A stretch of 64,000 nt of DNA, from assembly GCF_007678455.1 (NCBI RefSeq), contig NZ_VEEP01000001.1, positions 310,001 through 374,000 on the forward strand. Reading direction: 5' to 3'. The position numbers were made by a program, and so were the translations under genes. Position 1 is the first letter of the stretch; each line of letters starts with the position of its first letter. Positions 8,333-17,483 of the stretch are shown here, piece after piece. Source of the DNA: Cytobacillus oceanisediminis 2691. Lineage in GTDB: Bacteria > Bacillota > Bacilli > Bacillales > Cytobacillaceae. The notes beneath the pieces were generated by a model that saw only the letters and a program-made list of their open reading frames with translations, did no database searches and was not told where the DNA came from.

Positions 8333-8455
8333 AGCGCAAGCGCCTTGCTCAGTCTCGACAGGGGCTGGAAGTCCGTCCAGAGAAGGCGTTCCTTTGACTT
8401 CTTTTGGCGGACAGCAGCGACTGGAAGAGGGCAGGGGCTCAAGTCAGACATTTCT
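8333..8455 (+). repeat. Intergenic Bacillaceae-type repeat, copy A
   Basis: The segment starts AAAAGCGCAAGCGCCTTGCT and contains CTCGACAGGGGCTGGAAG and GTTCCTTTGACTTC. Sequences of this type recur between genes in Bacillaceae genomes. A second copy in the opposite orientation lies at 16612-16700 and shares the 14-base GTTCCTTTGACTTC exactly. It codes for nothing. Confidence 0.65.
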
Positions 8456-8481
8456 CGAAGCTCCTGATTGTAATAAAAGAA

Positions 8482-9744
8482 TTAACCAGCCATTCTTTCA
8501 TTTGCTTCATTTTGCTTGCGAAGCTTTTGGATATCACGGCGAATCAAGATGGATACCGCAAGGGCAACAACAAACAGTCCGCTAAAGAAAGTCAGGCTTG
8601 TTGCATAGCTTCCAGTAGTGTCCTTCATCCATGCTGCAAACATTGGGCCTGCAAGGCCGGCCGCTGCCCATGCTGTCAGGATATATCCATGAATCGCACC
8701 GAGCTGTTTGGTTCCGAAGATGTCGCCGATGAAGGCTGGGATTGCTGAAAACCCTCCGCCGTACATCGTATAGACCACTGCGAGCATAACTTGGAAAAGA
8801 AAAGCTTCTTTAGTATGCGGCAGCAGCATGAACAATACAATTTGAGTCGCAAAGAAAATGGTGTACGTATTCGGCCGTCCGATATAGTCGGAAATCGAAG
8901 CCCAGGCAATACGGCCGAAGCCATTGAAAAGTCCCATTATGCCAACGAGTGCTGCAGCCTCAGCTGTCGTCAGGCCAATACTTTCTTGTGCCAGAGGTTT
9001 TGCAGCAGAAAGGATGGCAATCCCGCAAGTAACATTGATGAATAGCATGATCCATAGATAATAAAAGCGTGAAGTCTTGATTGCTTCATTAGCTGTCAGC
9101 TGTGAAAGATCCTTTTTAACCTTAACTTTTCCTGCTTTAGCCTTTTCCTGGAACCCTTCAGGAAGCCAATCAACCGGAGGCTTTTCAAGATACAAGGATG
9201 ATAATGTCATGATAATAAAATAGGCTGCACCTAAAATGTAAAAAGTATTGGCAGTTCCAACAGACTTAATCAATGAATCCATGATCGGGCTGCTGATGGC
9301 GGCCGCAAATCCAAAACCCATGATCGCAAGTCCGGTAGCAAGCCCGCGTCTGTCCGGGAACCATTTAACTAAAGTAGAGACAGGAGCAATATAGCCAACC
9401 CCAAGTCCAATCCCGCCTAATACCCCATATGTAATATACAATAAAGGCAATGATCCAAGATTAACGGCAAATCCTGAACCTAAAATTCCTGCTCCAAAAA
9501 ATCCAGCAGCCAGCAGTCCGGCTTTTCTTGGACCATGTTTCTCCACGAAATGCCCCAGGAATGCGGCAGATAATCCTAAGAACAGGATTGCCAGACTGAA
9601 GGTGAATTGCACTTGCTTTGAAGTCCAGCCGAACTCCTCGATCAATGGGTTAGTAAAGTTACTCCAGGCATATACTGAGCCAATGGAAATATGGATGCCT
9701 ACTGCAGATGCTGCAATCAGCCACCGATTCTTTGTTTTCTTCAT
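8482..9744 (-). CDS. OFA-family MFS transporter (oxalate/formate antiporter-like)
   Basis: The 420-residue product shows about 12 hydrophobic segments and typical OFA-family features: GIHISIGSVYAWSNFTNPL in the first helix, the loop EKHGPRKAG between helices 2 and 3, and GGIGLGVGYIAPVSTLVKWF near helix 4. OFA carriers exchange formate, oxalate or related small carboxylates. I start at the inner ATG (9744), which has AAGGGG 7 bases upstream. The earlier in-frame ATG at 9786 has none. Lying between a formate dehydrogenase-like gene and fdhD, it is a candidate formate carrier. The substrate is inferred from context. Confidence 0.8.
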   Translation of the reverse strand: MKKTKNRWLIAASAVGIHISIGSVYAWSNFTNPLIEEFGWTSKQVQFTFSLAILFLGLSAAFLGHFVEKHGPRKAGLLAAGFFGAGILGSGFAVNLGSLPLLYITYGVLGGIGLGVGYIAPVSTLVKWFPDRRGLATGLAIMGFGFAAAISSPIMDSLIKSVGTANTFYILGAAYFIIMTLSSLYLEKPPVDWLPEGFQEKAKAGKVKVKKDLSQLTANEAIKTSRFYYLWIMLFINVTCGIAILSAAKPLAQESIGLTTAEAAALVGIMGLFNGFGRIAWASISDYIGRPNTYTIFFATQIVLFMLLPHTKEAFLFQVMLAVVYTMYGGGFSAIPAFIGDIFGTKQLGAIHGYILTAWAAAGLAGPMFAAWMKDTTGSYATSLTFFSGLFVVALAVSILIRRDIQKLRKQNEANERMAG

Positions 9745-10221
9745 GTTTTTACCCCTTTGCTTTGTTAATTTTTCATTCTGCGCCATGGCTGAAAGTGAAA
9801 GTCTTGGAATCTTCCAAACTACGATTCCCGGTCGTTATGTACATGGGTTGTCCATAAGTGTGCTTATTTCTTTGCCAACAGAAAACCGCCAATCTTTCCA
9901 GCCCTATGCTAAATACACAGGACGTCGTGAGAAAGATCGACGGTTAGAATCAAGCAGGTATCGCTACTCAATGGCCAACAGTTAATCGCTTACATCTCTG
10001 TGACACCTTAACCGATGACAGGATCGCTATCTCGAATCAAAATGTTACAGATTTGTGAACTTCGAAAAAATTTTATCACTTTACAAATGCAGATGCAACA
10101 ACTTTTAGCCTTGCTAAATCAATTTTACACTACACTCGTGTTGTAAATTTTTCTTGAGAAAAAGAAAATACTGTGTTTAGATTTTAAGTATTCTCAAATT
10201 CTCAAGATTCAGGTGAAGCCT
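9745..10221. other. Intergenic region between the OFA transporter and fdhD
   Basis: This 477-base gap between divergent genes holds the promoters of both units. I see no coding frame with a ribosome site and no riboswitch that I can name. An imperfect dyad, TTTACA with TGTAAA, spans roughly 10125-10148 in an AT-rich stretch upstream of fdhD and could be an operator. That is only a possibility. Confidence 0.4.
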
Positions 10222-11010
10222 ATGTTGGAAAATATGAGCGATAAATATACGATTACAAAATATCATGATGGACGATTCCAGGACGTAGAGGATGTCGTTG
10301 TCAATGAATTCCCGTTGACGATTTATGTGAACGATATGGAGTTCGCAACAATGGTCTGCACTCCGACTCATTTTGAAGAAATGGTTGTCGGCTTCCTGGC
10401 ATCCGAAGGGGTGATCCGCTCCTATAATGACATCCATTCCCTCAGTATTGACGAGAGCAGGGGATATGCTTACGTCATGCTAAAAGTAAATATGACGACA
10501 AACCAGGAATATTTTTCAAAGCGTTTTATTGGATCATGCTGCGGAAAAAGCAGGCAATTTTATTTTCACAATGATGCTAGGACAGCAAAGACTTCCATGT
10601 CCAAAACGACAATCACTGCGGCCCAGAGCATTGAACTTATGAACCAGATGCAGAATAATTCACAAGTTTTCCTTGAAACCGGCGGCGTACATAATGCAGC
10701 TCTCTGTTCCCCTGAGGAAATGATTGCAGTCAGGACGGATATTGGGCGCCATAATGCGCTAGATAAGTTATATGGATATAGTATTTTGAATAGAGTGCCA
10801 GTAAGGAATAAAATCATTGTTTTCAGCGGCCGTATATCATCGGAAGTTTTGTTGAAGGCAGCGAAAATCGGCGTGGGGATTGTGCTATCAAAATCCGCAC
10901 CAACTGATTTGGCAATCAAACTGGCTAAGGATTTAAACATCACCGCAGTTGGTTTTATAAGAGGAAAATCATTCAATGTCTATTCTTGTCCAGAAAGAAT
11001 TATAGATTAA
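10222..11010 (+). CDS. fdhD: Formate dehydrogenase accessory sulfurtransferase FdhD
   Basis: The 262-residue protein has the FdhD hallmarks: CTPTHFEEMVVGFLASEGVI near the N-terminus, RTDIGRHNALDKLYGY mid-protein, and the C-terminal block FSGRISSEVLLKAA, then GFIRGKSFNVYSCPERI. FdhD passes sulfur from a cysteine desulfurase to the molybdenum cofactor before its insertion into formate dehydrogenase. The cysteine region reads GSCCGKSRQ (Cys106-Cys107). The spaced CxxC of E. coli FdhD is not evident. I choose ATG 10222 with AGGTGA 5 bases upstream over GTG 10213, which lies inside that site. It matches the molybdoenzyme encoded at 5424-7784. Confidence 0.9.
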   Translation: MLENMSDKYTITKYHDGRFQDVEDVVVNEFPLTIYVNDMEFATMVCTPTHFEEMVVGFLASEGVIRSYNDIHSLSIDESRGYAYVMLKVNMTTNQEYFSKRFIGSCCGKSRQFYFHNDARTAKTSMSKTTITAAQSIELMNQMQNNSQVFLETGGVHNAALCSPEEMIAVRTDIGRHNALDKLYGYSILNRVPVRNKIIVFSGRISSEVLLKAAKIGVGIVLSKSAPTDLAIKLAKDLNITAVGFIRGKSFNVYSCPERIID

Positions 11011-11063
11011 TAACTTTAGTTCTTTTGTCGTGTCAGCTAATAACTTTATTAAATAATTAGAAT

Positions 11064-11098
11064 GAAGCCAGGCCCTATTTCAAGGGTTCTGGCTTTTT
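11064..11098 (+). terminator. Rho-independent terminator after fdhD
   Basis: AAGCCAGGCCCT and AGGGTTCTGGCTTTTT form a stem with one mismatched pair and a 6-base loop, ending in a T run 54 bases after the fdhD stop. Confidence 0.75.
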
Positions 11099-11490
11099 CC
11101 AGTATAATGTAATATTTCCGCGCACCTTGTCGGACAAGGAAGAATCGGGAGCATAAAAGAGTATATGCAGGGAAAAGGGAGGCTCGCCAAGCTGAGTGCG
11201 TGAGAAGGTGTATTTTCCTGTGATTTCAAGAATTATCAGACAATTTGAATTTTGAAAGCATATTACACGATTGTTACAATTATATTCATAAAAATGTTTT
11301 TGGAGTTCAAGATTTTCCACAGCCAAAAGTACGAAAGAACTGTTTTTTAAAATAATAGTTTACTTTATGGGGCAAGCGGGTAAATGATTTTCAGGGTGAA
11401 TGTTGCGGTTTTTCATACATAGTTGTTGAAGACCGATTAACAGAATAAATATGTACAGAAATTAATCATTATGAGGGGGAGTTTTAAACA
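11099..11490. other. Intergenic region upstream of the amino acid ABC operon
   Basis: The gap of 392 bases contains a short inverted repeat CCTTGTC-G-GACAAGG near 11126-11140 and otherwise unremarkable AT-rich sequence. An 83-codon frame on the minus strand (11075-11326) overlaps the fdhD terminator, has no ribosome site and is not called. No riboswitch is recognised. Confidence 0.4.
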
Positions 11491-12279
11491 GTGAAGAAAT
11501 TTTTATCATTAATCATTTTGATGGTGACCCTTACAGGTCTCCTCGCTGCATGTGGCAGTGATGAAAAGGCATCAGGCGATGGCGGGATGGATCTTGCTGA
11601 GGAGGGCAAATTCACTTTTGCGTCTTCTGGTGAATTCAAGCCATTCAGTGTAACAAGTGGCGGCGGTAAGATGTCAGGCTTTGACATTGATGTAGCCGAA
11701 GCAGTGGCAAAGGAACTGGGCCTTGAGCCAAACCAGAAGAAGTTCAAGTTTGCCAGTATTGTAGAAGGAGTCAAGTCAGGACGGTTCGATGCGGCTGTTG
11801 CCAGCCATACCATAAATGAAGACCGCTTAAAGCATGTTGATTTTTCCACTCCGTACTACTATTCTGGACCGCAAATCTTTGTCAGGCCTGACAGCGATGT
11901 TCAAAAACTTTCAGATCTAAAAGGAAAGGAAATCGCAGTTTCGAAAGGTTCTACCTATGCAAAAACAGCAGAAGAGGTAACAGATAATATTGTGCTTTAT
12001 GATAGTGACGTAACAGCTTTGGAAGCTTTGGCCAATAAAAGGCACGACGCTGTCATAACGGACTTTGTTACAGGAAAAGAAGCGATTGGTGCCGGTCTTA
12101 AAATCGAAGGCAGAGAGCTTCTTGGCCGAAGCGAGCAGGCAATTGCGGTAGCCAAAGACAACGACGAATTACTGAAAAAAGTCAACGAAGCATTGGATAC
12201 TTTGAGAGAAAATGGAACGTTGAAGAAAATCAGTGAAAAATATTTCGGTGAAGACATCACAGTTAAACCGGAGGAATAA
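11491..12279 (+). CDS. Polar amino acid ABC transporter, substrate-binding lipoprotein
   Basis: The 262-residue protein begins with a lipoprotein signal peptide (VKKFLSLIILMVTLTG, lipobox LAAC, lipidated Cys about residue 21). A family 3 solute-binding domain follows: GEFKPFSV, GFDIDVAEAVAKELG, FDAAVASHTINEDR and DLKGKEIAVSKGSTYAK. The family binds polar amino acids such as glutamine, arginine or cystine outside the membrane; which one cannot be told. The start is GTG, 9 bases after GAGGGGGAG. It is the first gene of an SBP-permease-ATPase operon, and a hairpin follows it. Confidence 0.9.
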   Translation: MKKFLSLIILMVTLTGLLAACGSDEKASGDGGMDLAEEGKFTFASSGEFKPFSVTSGGGKMSGFDIDVAEAVAKELGLEPNQKKFKFASIVEGVKSGRFDAAVASHTINEDRLKHVDFSTPYYYSGPQIFVRPDSDVQKLSDLKGKEIAVSKGSTYAKTAEEVTDNIVLYDSDVTALEALANKRHDAVITDFVTGKEAIGAGLKIEGRELLGRSEQAIAVAKDNDELLKKVNEALDTLRENGTLKKISEKYFGEDITVKPEE

Positions 12280-12294
12280 GTTGTCCATCAGGAG

Positions 12295-12321
12295 CGAATG
12301 TGCGGTAAAACCGCACATTCG
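12295..12321 (+). terminator. Hairpin between binding protein and permease (partial terminator or mRNA 3' stabiliser)
   Basis: CGAATGTGCGG and CCGCACATTCG form a perfect 11-bp stem with a TAAAA loop. Only a weak T-rich tail (TTTCTGCTT) follows. Such hairpins after the first gene of ABC operons let the binding protein be made in excess over the membrane parts. Confidence 0.75.
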
Positions 12322-12408
12322 TTTCTGCTTAAAAATGATGTTTAGCACAATCAGCAAACAATAATTAAGAACCACCGATAAATGAGCCCACAGGGAGTTG
12401 AATGAATT

Positions 12409-13068
12409 TTGCCAAGTCTATCGCATGTTATAGAAGTCTTTTTTGACACGTATGATATTTTCCTTAAAGGCATGCTGCTCACATTGCAAGTTACAGCAAT
12501 TTCGATTCTAATCGCTATTTTCATAGGATTGTTTTTCGCCTTTTTAAAAATTTCAGGAATCAAAGTACTGGAATGGATTGCTGATGTCTATATTTACCTT
12601 GTCAGAGGAACTCCATTGATTGTACAGATTTTCATCTTCTATTTTGGAATGACGAGCTTTAATATATCCGCGTTTTGGTCGGTAGCGCTTGGACTTGCTT
12701 TCCATAACGGTGCCTATATTGCCGAAATCTTCAGGGGAACCATCCAGTCCATAGACAAAGGCCAGATGGAAGCAGGCCGTTCACTTGGGATGAGCAAATC
12801 CCTTACTATGAGACGAATTATCCTTCCACAGGCTTTCCGTCGTGCCTTGCCCCCACTTGGGAATCAATTCATCATTGGCCTCAAGGATTCATCATTAGCA
12901 GCCTTCATAGGGATGTATGAATTATTCAATGTGGCAACGACAAAAGGAGCAAACGATTTTGACAATATGACGTATCTGCTCATTGTTGCCGTATACTACC
13001 TATTCCTTGTTTATTTGATATCTGCTCTAGTTGGATTGCTTGAGAAAAAACTATCCGTAAGTGATTAA
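12409..13068 (+). CDS. Amino acid ABC transporter permease
   Basis: The 219-residue membrane protein belongs to the His/Glu/Gln/Arg permease family. It has about five transmembrane segments, the family N-terminal block [31 protein letters not shown], and the ATPase-contacting EAA loop [20 protein letters not shown] followed by [13 protein letters not shown]. The start is a TTG with GGGAG about 11 bases upstream. An ATG at 12402 is in another frame and runs to an early stop. It works with the flanking binding protein and ATPase. Confidence 0.88.
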   Translation: MPSLSHVIEVFFDTYDIFLKGMLLTLQVTAISILIAIFIGLFFAFLKISGIKVLEWIADVYIYLVRGTPLIVQIFIFYFGMTSFNISAFWSVALGLAFHNGAYIAEIFRGTIQSIDKGQMEAGRSLGMSKSLTMRRIILPQAFRRALPPLGNQFIIGLKDSSLAAFIGMYELFNVATTKGANDFDNMTYLLIVAVYYLFLVYLISALVGLLEKKLSVSD

Positions 13069-13081
13069 GGGGGAGACTATT

Positions 13082-13819
13082 TTGGACGGAAGAGACATGA
13101 TCAATGTTAAGAAAATGAATAAATCATTTGGCGACCTTCATGTATTGAAGGATGTCGATATAAACGTTAAGGAAAGCGACGTTGTCTGCTTGATTGGCGC
13201 CAGCGGCTCTGGCAAAAGCACCCTGCTCCGCTGCCTGAATTTCCTGGAACTAAAAGATAATGGCCAAATTATTATTGAAGGTGAAGAAATAAATTCTGAT
13301 AGCCACGACTTGAACGAAGTTCGCCAGAAGATCGGAATGGTATTTCAGCACTTCAACTTGTTTCCTCACAAAACCGTAATTGAGAATATTATCGAAGCAC
13401 CAGTCCATGTTAAGGGTGTCAGCAAAGCACAGGCGATCAAGGAGGCAAGGGAACTCCTCGGCAAGGTTGGGCTTGCAGACAAAGAAAAAGTGTATCCATC
13501 CAAACTATCCGGCGGACAGAAGCAGAGGGTGGCTATTGCGAGAGCGCTGGCCATGAAGCCTGATATCATGCTGTTCGATGAGCCAACTTCAGCACTTGAT
13601 CCGGAGCTGGTGGGAGAAGTATTGGCAACCATGAAGGAGCTTGCAGAAGAGGGCATGACCATGGTAGTCGTCACACATGAAATGGGATTTGCTCGTGAGG
13701 TTGCAGATTGGGTCGTTTACATGCATGGAGGAAGAATTGTAGAGGTTGGACATCCTGATGAAATTTTTGATAATCCAACAGAAGAACGCACACGTGAATT
13801 CTTAAGCAAGACATTTTAA
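13082..13819 (+). CDS. Amino acid ABC transporter ATP-binding protein
   Basis: The 245-residue ATPase has Walker [11 protein letters not shown]-loop [10 protein letters not shown], signature LSGGQKQR, Walker [13 protein letters not shown] and the H-loop in VVTHEMGFA. It belongs to the polar amino acid group (GlnQ-like). The TTG at 13082 lies 7 bases after AAGGGGGAG and 13 bases after the permease stop. An upstream in-frame GTG at 13061 overlaps the permease gene and has no ribosome site. It powers import by the preceding permease. Confidence 0.92.
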   Translation: MDGRDMINVKKMNKSFGDLHVLKDVDINVKESDVVCLIGASGSGKSTLLRCLNFLELKDNGQIIIEGEEINSDSHDLNEVRQKIGMVFQHFNLFPHKTVIENIIEAPVHVKGVSKAQAIKEARELLGKVGLADKEKVYPSKLSGGQKQRVAIARALAMKPDIMLFDEPTSALDPELVGEVLATMKELAEEGMTMVVVTHEMGFAREVADWVVYMHGGRIVEVGHPDEIFDNPTEERTREFLSKTF

Positions 13820-13820
13820 C

Positions 13821-13858
13821 AAAATGGACGCTTAGCACTATCTAAGCGTCCATTTTTC
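13821..13858 (+). terminator. Rho-independent terminator of the amino acid ABC operon
   Basis: AAAATGGACGCTTAG and CTAAGCGTCCATTTTT form a 15-bp stem with a short loop and a T run, starting one base after the ATPase stop. Confidence 0.9.
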
Positions 13859-14017
13859 TTTGAGATATCTGCTGAAGCAACTGATTAGACATGGATTTTT
13901 CTGGTTTCATAATGGATATTTCAGGGCGGAAATTTGCAGAATAATTACGTGCTTACATAATCCTTTGTTTCTTCCATCTACTAAATATCTGGAAAATTCA
14001 TATTATTGGAGGCTGAC

Positions 14018-15574
14018 ATGCTCAAAAATATTTTATCTAACTTTGTTTTTTCTATATCAGCTGCGGTGATCTTATTGTTCGTCGTAGTTGGGGCCGCCAT
14101 GCCAGAAAAATTTGGTGCGGTAGCTGGTGAGTTGTTTAGTTTTACAACCGTTAATTTCGGCTGGTTCTATTTACTGGCCGTGTTCATAATTGTTTTATTC
14201 TTGATCGGACTGGCTGTCAGTAAGTATGGAGCAATCCGGCTTGGCGGTGAAGGAGAGCGTCCTGAATTCTCCTTTTTTACCTGGATTGGCATGCTTTTTT
14301 CAGCAGGATTCGGGGCAGGACTAGTGTTCTGGGGAATCGCAGAACCTATGAGCCATTTCTTTAATACTCCGTTTGCGAGCATAGAAGGGGAATCCCGCAG
14401 TGCGGCAAGAATTGCGATGGGCTATTCCTTTTTCCACTGGGGACTCAGCCAGTGGTCCGTCTTTGCGATTGTTGGGCTGGTGATTGGTTTCTTGCAATTC
14501 AGGAAACAAAAAGACGGCTTAGTTTCTACGGCTCTTGAGCCAATTACAGGCACAAAGCCAGCAGTGAAAAACACTATTGATACACTCGCAGTTGTCGCAA
14601 CTGTCATGGGGATTGCCACTTCTGTAGGGCTTGGTGTTCTGCAAATGAATGGCGGATTGAACGCTGTATTTGATACAGGGAACTCTATCGGAATCCAAAT
14701 GGTCATTATTTTAATCATTTTCATTGCCTATATGATTTCTTCTTCCACCGGTCTTGATAAAGGTATTGCGATGTTGAGCAACCTTAATCTTGGAATCGCT
14801 CTTGTCCTCTTATTATTCGTCCTGATTGCCGGGCCAACTGTATTCATTATGGAAAGCTTCACGCTCGCGATTGGGGATTATTTTGCGAACTTCATCCAGT
14901 ACAGCCTCAGGCTTCAGCCTTACCAGGAAGGAACCTGGACAAGAGATTGGACAATCTTCTACTGGGCTTGGGCCATTGCCTGGTCGCCGTTTGTCGGGGC
15001 ATTCGTTGCCCGGGTTTCAAAGGGGAGAACAATACGTGAATACATCTTTGGTGTAATGGTGATTCCCCCTGTGATTGCCTGCCTCTGGATTGCGGCATTC
15101 GGCGGTACGGCTTTATGGAATGACCTCAATAACAACACAGGTATTGCTGCGGCAGTAGATGCAGATTTAACCTCTGCTTTATTCAAGACATTCGAAGTTT
15201 TGCCTATGTCAACGATTCTGTCGGTTCTATCGATTATCTTGATTTTCACATTCCTGGTAACATCCGCGGACTCTGCAACCTATATACTTGCAAGCATGAC
15301 GACCTCGGGAAGTCTGAACCCGCCAATATTTGCAAAAATCGTCTGGGGTTCACTAATGGCAGCTATTTCTGCAGTCCTCCTTTATGCTGGGGGACTTGAA
15401 GCATTACAGACTGCTTCCTTGATTGCTGCACTTCCATTCACCGTCTTGCTCTTGCTGTTGATGTTCGCGATCCTTAAGCTCCTGAAAAAAGAACCTTTGC
15501 CAATCAGGCCAGCAGATTTAAGGAGATTCAAAAGACTTGAGAAAGCAGCAGGAAAGGAACAGGAGAAAAAATGA
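14018..15574 (+). CDS. BCCT-family osmolyte (betaine/carnitine/choline) transporter
   Basis: The 518-residue product has about 12 membrane segments and the diagnostic BCCT stretch: TRDWTIFYWAWAIAWSPFVG followed by AFVARVSKGRTIREY near two thirds of the protein. GAGLVFWGIAEPMSHF and the tryptophan-rich substrate site are also present. These carriers import glycine betaine or related compounds with Na+ or H+ for osmoprotection. I use ATG 14018 with GGAGG 5 bases upstream; an upstream in-frame TTG overlaps that site. It is a single-gene unit closed by a terminator. The exact substrate is not decided by sequence. Confidence 0.9.
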   Translation: MLKNILSNFVFSISAAVILLFVVVGAAMPEKFGAVAGELFSFTTVNFGWFYLLAVFIIVLFLIGLAVSKYGAIRLGGEGERPEFSFFTWIGMLFSAGFGAGLVFWGIAEPMSHFFNTPFASIEGESRSAARIAMGYSFFHWGLSQWSVFAIVGLVIGFLQFRKQKDGLVSTALEPITGTKPAVKNTIDTLAVVATVMGIATSVGLGVLQMNGGLNAVFDTGNSIGIQMVIILIIFIAYMISSSTGLDKGIAMLSNLNLGIALVLLLFVLIAGPTVFIMESFTLAIGDYFANFIQYSLRLQPYQEGTWTRDWTIFYWAWAIAWSPFVGAFVARVSKGRTIREYIFGVMVIPPVIACLWIAAFGGTALWNDLNNNTGIAAAVDADLTSALFKTFEVLPMSTILSVLSIILIFTFLVTSADSATYILASMTTSGSLNPPIFAKIVWGSLMAAISAVLLYAGGLEALQTASLIAALPFTVLLLLLMFAILKLLKKEPLPIRPADLRRFKRLEKAAGKEQEKK

Positions 15575-15600
15575 TCCATGCCCATAAAGCAGATTCAGAT

Positions 15601-15650
15601 TGCAGAGAGACTCGATTTTTTCTCGAGACTCTCTGCAGTCTTTTTTTTTT
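15601..15650 (+). terminator. Rho-independent terminator
   Basis: TGCAGAGAGACTCGA pairs with TCGAGACTCTCTGCA except for one mismatch, and a run of ten T follows. It closes the BCCT gene. Confidence 0.85.
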
Positions 15651-15880
15651 GGAAAATTCCCATTAAAAAGGTATTTAAAAGAAAGGAAGAATTTCCGATA
15701 TAATAACCATGTAACCAATATGAAAACCTAACAAAGAATGTTTACCAGGGATGATTTTATGGAATCTAACATCTTCCTACGGCTGTTTCATAAAATATTC
15801 GATGTATTTGTTAATGATTTTAAAAATATACTTGGGGTATCTTCGTATTGTCAGTACAAACAACTATAGGAGGAGAAAGA
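15651..15880. other. Intergenic region upstream of the DUF975 gene
   Basis: AT-rich sequence of 230 bases, part of a 306-base gap. Apart from the AGGAGGAG site before the next start I see no defined element. Confidence 0.4.
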
Positions 15881-16570
15881 ATGAACTTATCGATTTCACA
15901 AATTAAAAAGAAGGCACTGGCATCATTGAAAGGAAAGTGGGGTATTGGAGTCGCCCTGACGTTCCTTATCTTTTTGATTACGACGATTGTGCCGGGAATT
16001 ATTGAAGTTTTATTGAGCGGCGGTTTTTCAGAGTGGGCTAATCAGGATGAAACCCCACTAATAGCAGATATGGTGAATCTATTGATCTCGTTTTTGTTTA
16101 TCCCGCTGACAGTTGCAAGCTACTGGTTCTTTCTTGTCATTACCAGGTGGAATGATCCAAAAATCTCCGATATCTTTGCTGTTTATAAAAAATGGGAGCT
16201 ATCGCTGAAGCTCATCGGAACATCTATCCTAGTCGGAATCTTTACGATTCTATGGTCTTTATTATTAATTATCCCGGGAATTATCAAGGGAATTTCCTAT
16301 TCTCAAGTATTTTTCCTGCTTAGAGATAATCCGCAGCTTTCCGCTCTTGAAGCGATTACAGAAAGTAAAATCAGGATGAAGGGGTACAAATGGAAGTATT
16401 TCCTGCTGAATCTTAGCTTTATTGGATGGGCATTCATTGCAATCTTTACTTTCGGAATTGGTTTCTTGTGGCTGGCTCCGTACATTAGTACCGCGAATGC
16501 TACTTTTTATAATGAACTAATCGCTCCCAAAGGTCATGAAGATGCAGAGTCATCCGACTTGGCTATCTAA
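15881..16570 (+). CDS. DUF975 family integral membrane protein
   Basis: The 229-residue protein has about five hydrophobic segments and the DUF975 N-terminal pattern: SISQIKKKALASLKGKWG, then a helix GVALTFLIFLITTIVPGI. Later come WSLLLIIPGIIKGISYSQVF and the conserved MKGYKWKYFLLNLSFIGW near residues 166-183. The function of the family is unknown. I use the ATG at 15881, which follows AGGAGGAG. An earlier in-frame ATG adds 11 residues without a ribosome site. It stands alone and ends in a terminator. Confidence 0.8.
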   Translation: MNLSISQIKKKALASLKGKWGIGVALTFLIFLITTIVPGIIEVLLSGGFSEWANQDETPLIADMVNLLISFLFIPLTVASYWFFLVITRWNDPKISDIFAVYKKWELSLKLIGTSILVGIFTILWSLLLIIPGIIKGISYSQVFFLLRDNPQLSALEAITESKIRMKGYKWKYFLLNLSFIGWAFIAIFTFGIGFLWLAPYISTANATFYNELIAPKGHEDAESSDLAI

Positions 16571-16576
16571 TTTTTC

Positions 16577-16605
16577 AGCCCGGCTATATTTTAGCTGGGC
16601 TTTTT
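16577..16605 (+). terminator. Rho-independent terminator
   Basis: AGCCCGGCTA and TTAGCTGGGCT pair through a short loop with one wobble, followed by TTTTT. It closes the DUF975 gene. Confidence 0.8.
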
Positions 16606-16611
16606 GTTTTG

Positions 16612-16700
16612 TTCGGCCGGCTCAGCGAAGTCAAAGGAACGACTTCATCGGTAGCCCATCCAGCACTTGTCCGGGCTGACCGAGCAGCTTGTGCCTTTTT
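16612..16700 (-). repeat. Intergenic Bacillaceae-type repeat, copy B (inverted)
   Basis: Read on the minus strand this segment has the same order of blocks as copy A at 8333-8455: a GCACAAGC-type start, GTCAGCCCGGACAAGTGCTG, then GTTCCTTTGACTTC. The shared 14-base block and equal order support common origin. Noncoding. Confidence 0.65.
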
Positions 16701-16848
16701 ATTCAAACTTATTATCACTCTTCAGTTTCTGGGAAGCTTTCCTCCCGCATTCGGGATTGTTCATCTGGATTCCATAAAATAAAGGATAATCATGGAAAAA
16801 GTCGAATAGTATTAATCTCAGTACGTTTCAGAAATGGAGGAAAAACTT

Positions 16849-17388
16849 GTGTTTGATATGTCTACGATTTTTCTGGTGGATCAAAAAGAAGGATTCACTC
16901 CAACACTCGGCCATTTGGTGTCGATGATGAACTACACGCGGAAAACCACTCTGGAGGCAGTGGAGGGGCTATCGATCGAGGAGTTGGATTACCTTATTCA
17001 TGATGAAGCAAATTCCATCGGCATGCTGCTTGGCCATATGGCTGCCGTGGAACGCATCTATCAAATTGTTACCTTTGAAAAGCGTGACCCTACTGAAGAA
17101 GAAGAGCATACTTTAGCTGCCGGACTAGAACTAGGCGAGAAGGGGAAGGCAGCTTTTAAAGGATTGCCGCTAGATCATTATCTTGAAGAACTCCAGACAG
17201 TCCGAAATGAAACCTATGAAAAATTCCAGACTCTTTCAGATGATTGGTTGTTTGAACAGACCAATTGGTGGTGGAACCAGCCTGGGAACAATTACTTTAA
17301 ATGGTTCCACGTGTACGAAGATGAAATCAACCACCGCGGCCAGATCAGGATGATCAAGAAAATGTACAGTAAAGAACTTGTAAAATAA
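16849..17388 (+). CDS. DinB-like (DUF664-type) putative metal-dependent protein
   Basis: The 179-residue product fits the DinB four-helix fold: TLGHLVSMMNYTRKTTLEAV in helix 1, NSIGMLLGHMAAVERIYQ in helix 2 and HVYEDEINHRGQIRMIKK in the last helix. Histidines at the ends of helices 2 and 4 would form the metal site. Bacillus DinB proteins include thiol transferases and damage-induced proteins; this member's activity is unknown. GTG 16849 is chosen because GGAGG lies 8 bases upstream. The upstream ATG at 16834 overlaps that site. Confidence 0.7.
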   Translation: MFDMSTIFLVDQKEGFTPTLGHLVSMMNYTRKTTLEAVEGLSIEELDYLIHDEANSIGMLLGHMAAVERIYQIVTFEKRDPTEEEEHTLAAGLELGEKGKAAFKGLPLDHYLEELQTVRNETYEKFQTLSDDWLFEQTNWWWNQPGNNYFKWFHVYEDEINHRGQIRMIKKMYSKELVK

Positions 17389-17483
17389 TATACCAGATGG
17401 CCGTTGGGAGATTAGAAGGTTTCTAATTTGCTATTGGGTGAACAGTCAGGAAATAAATTAATGGATTAAAAGGGGGCTGAGAA

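Noticed and set aside
10120-10150. Fnr- or other regulator site upstream of fdhD
   Set aside because: The dyad is imperfect and the TGTGA half-sites nearby are not correctly spaced for Fnr.
11075-11326. 83-codon minus-strand frame upstream of the amino acid ABC operon
   Set aside because: It starts in AT-rich sequence without a ribosome site and its end overlaps the fdhD terminator.
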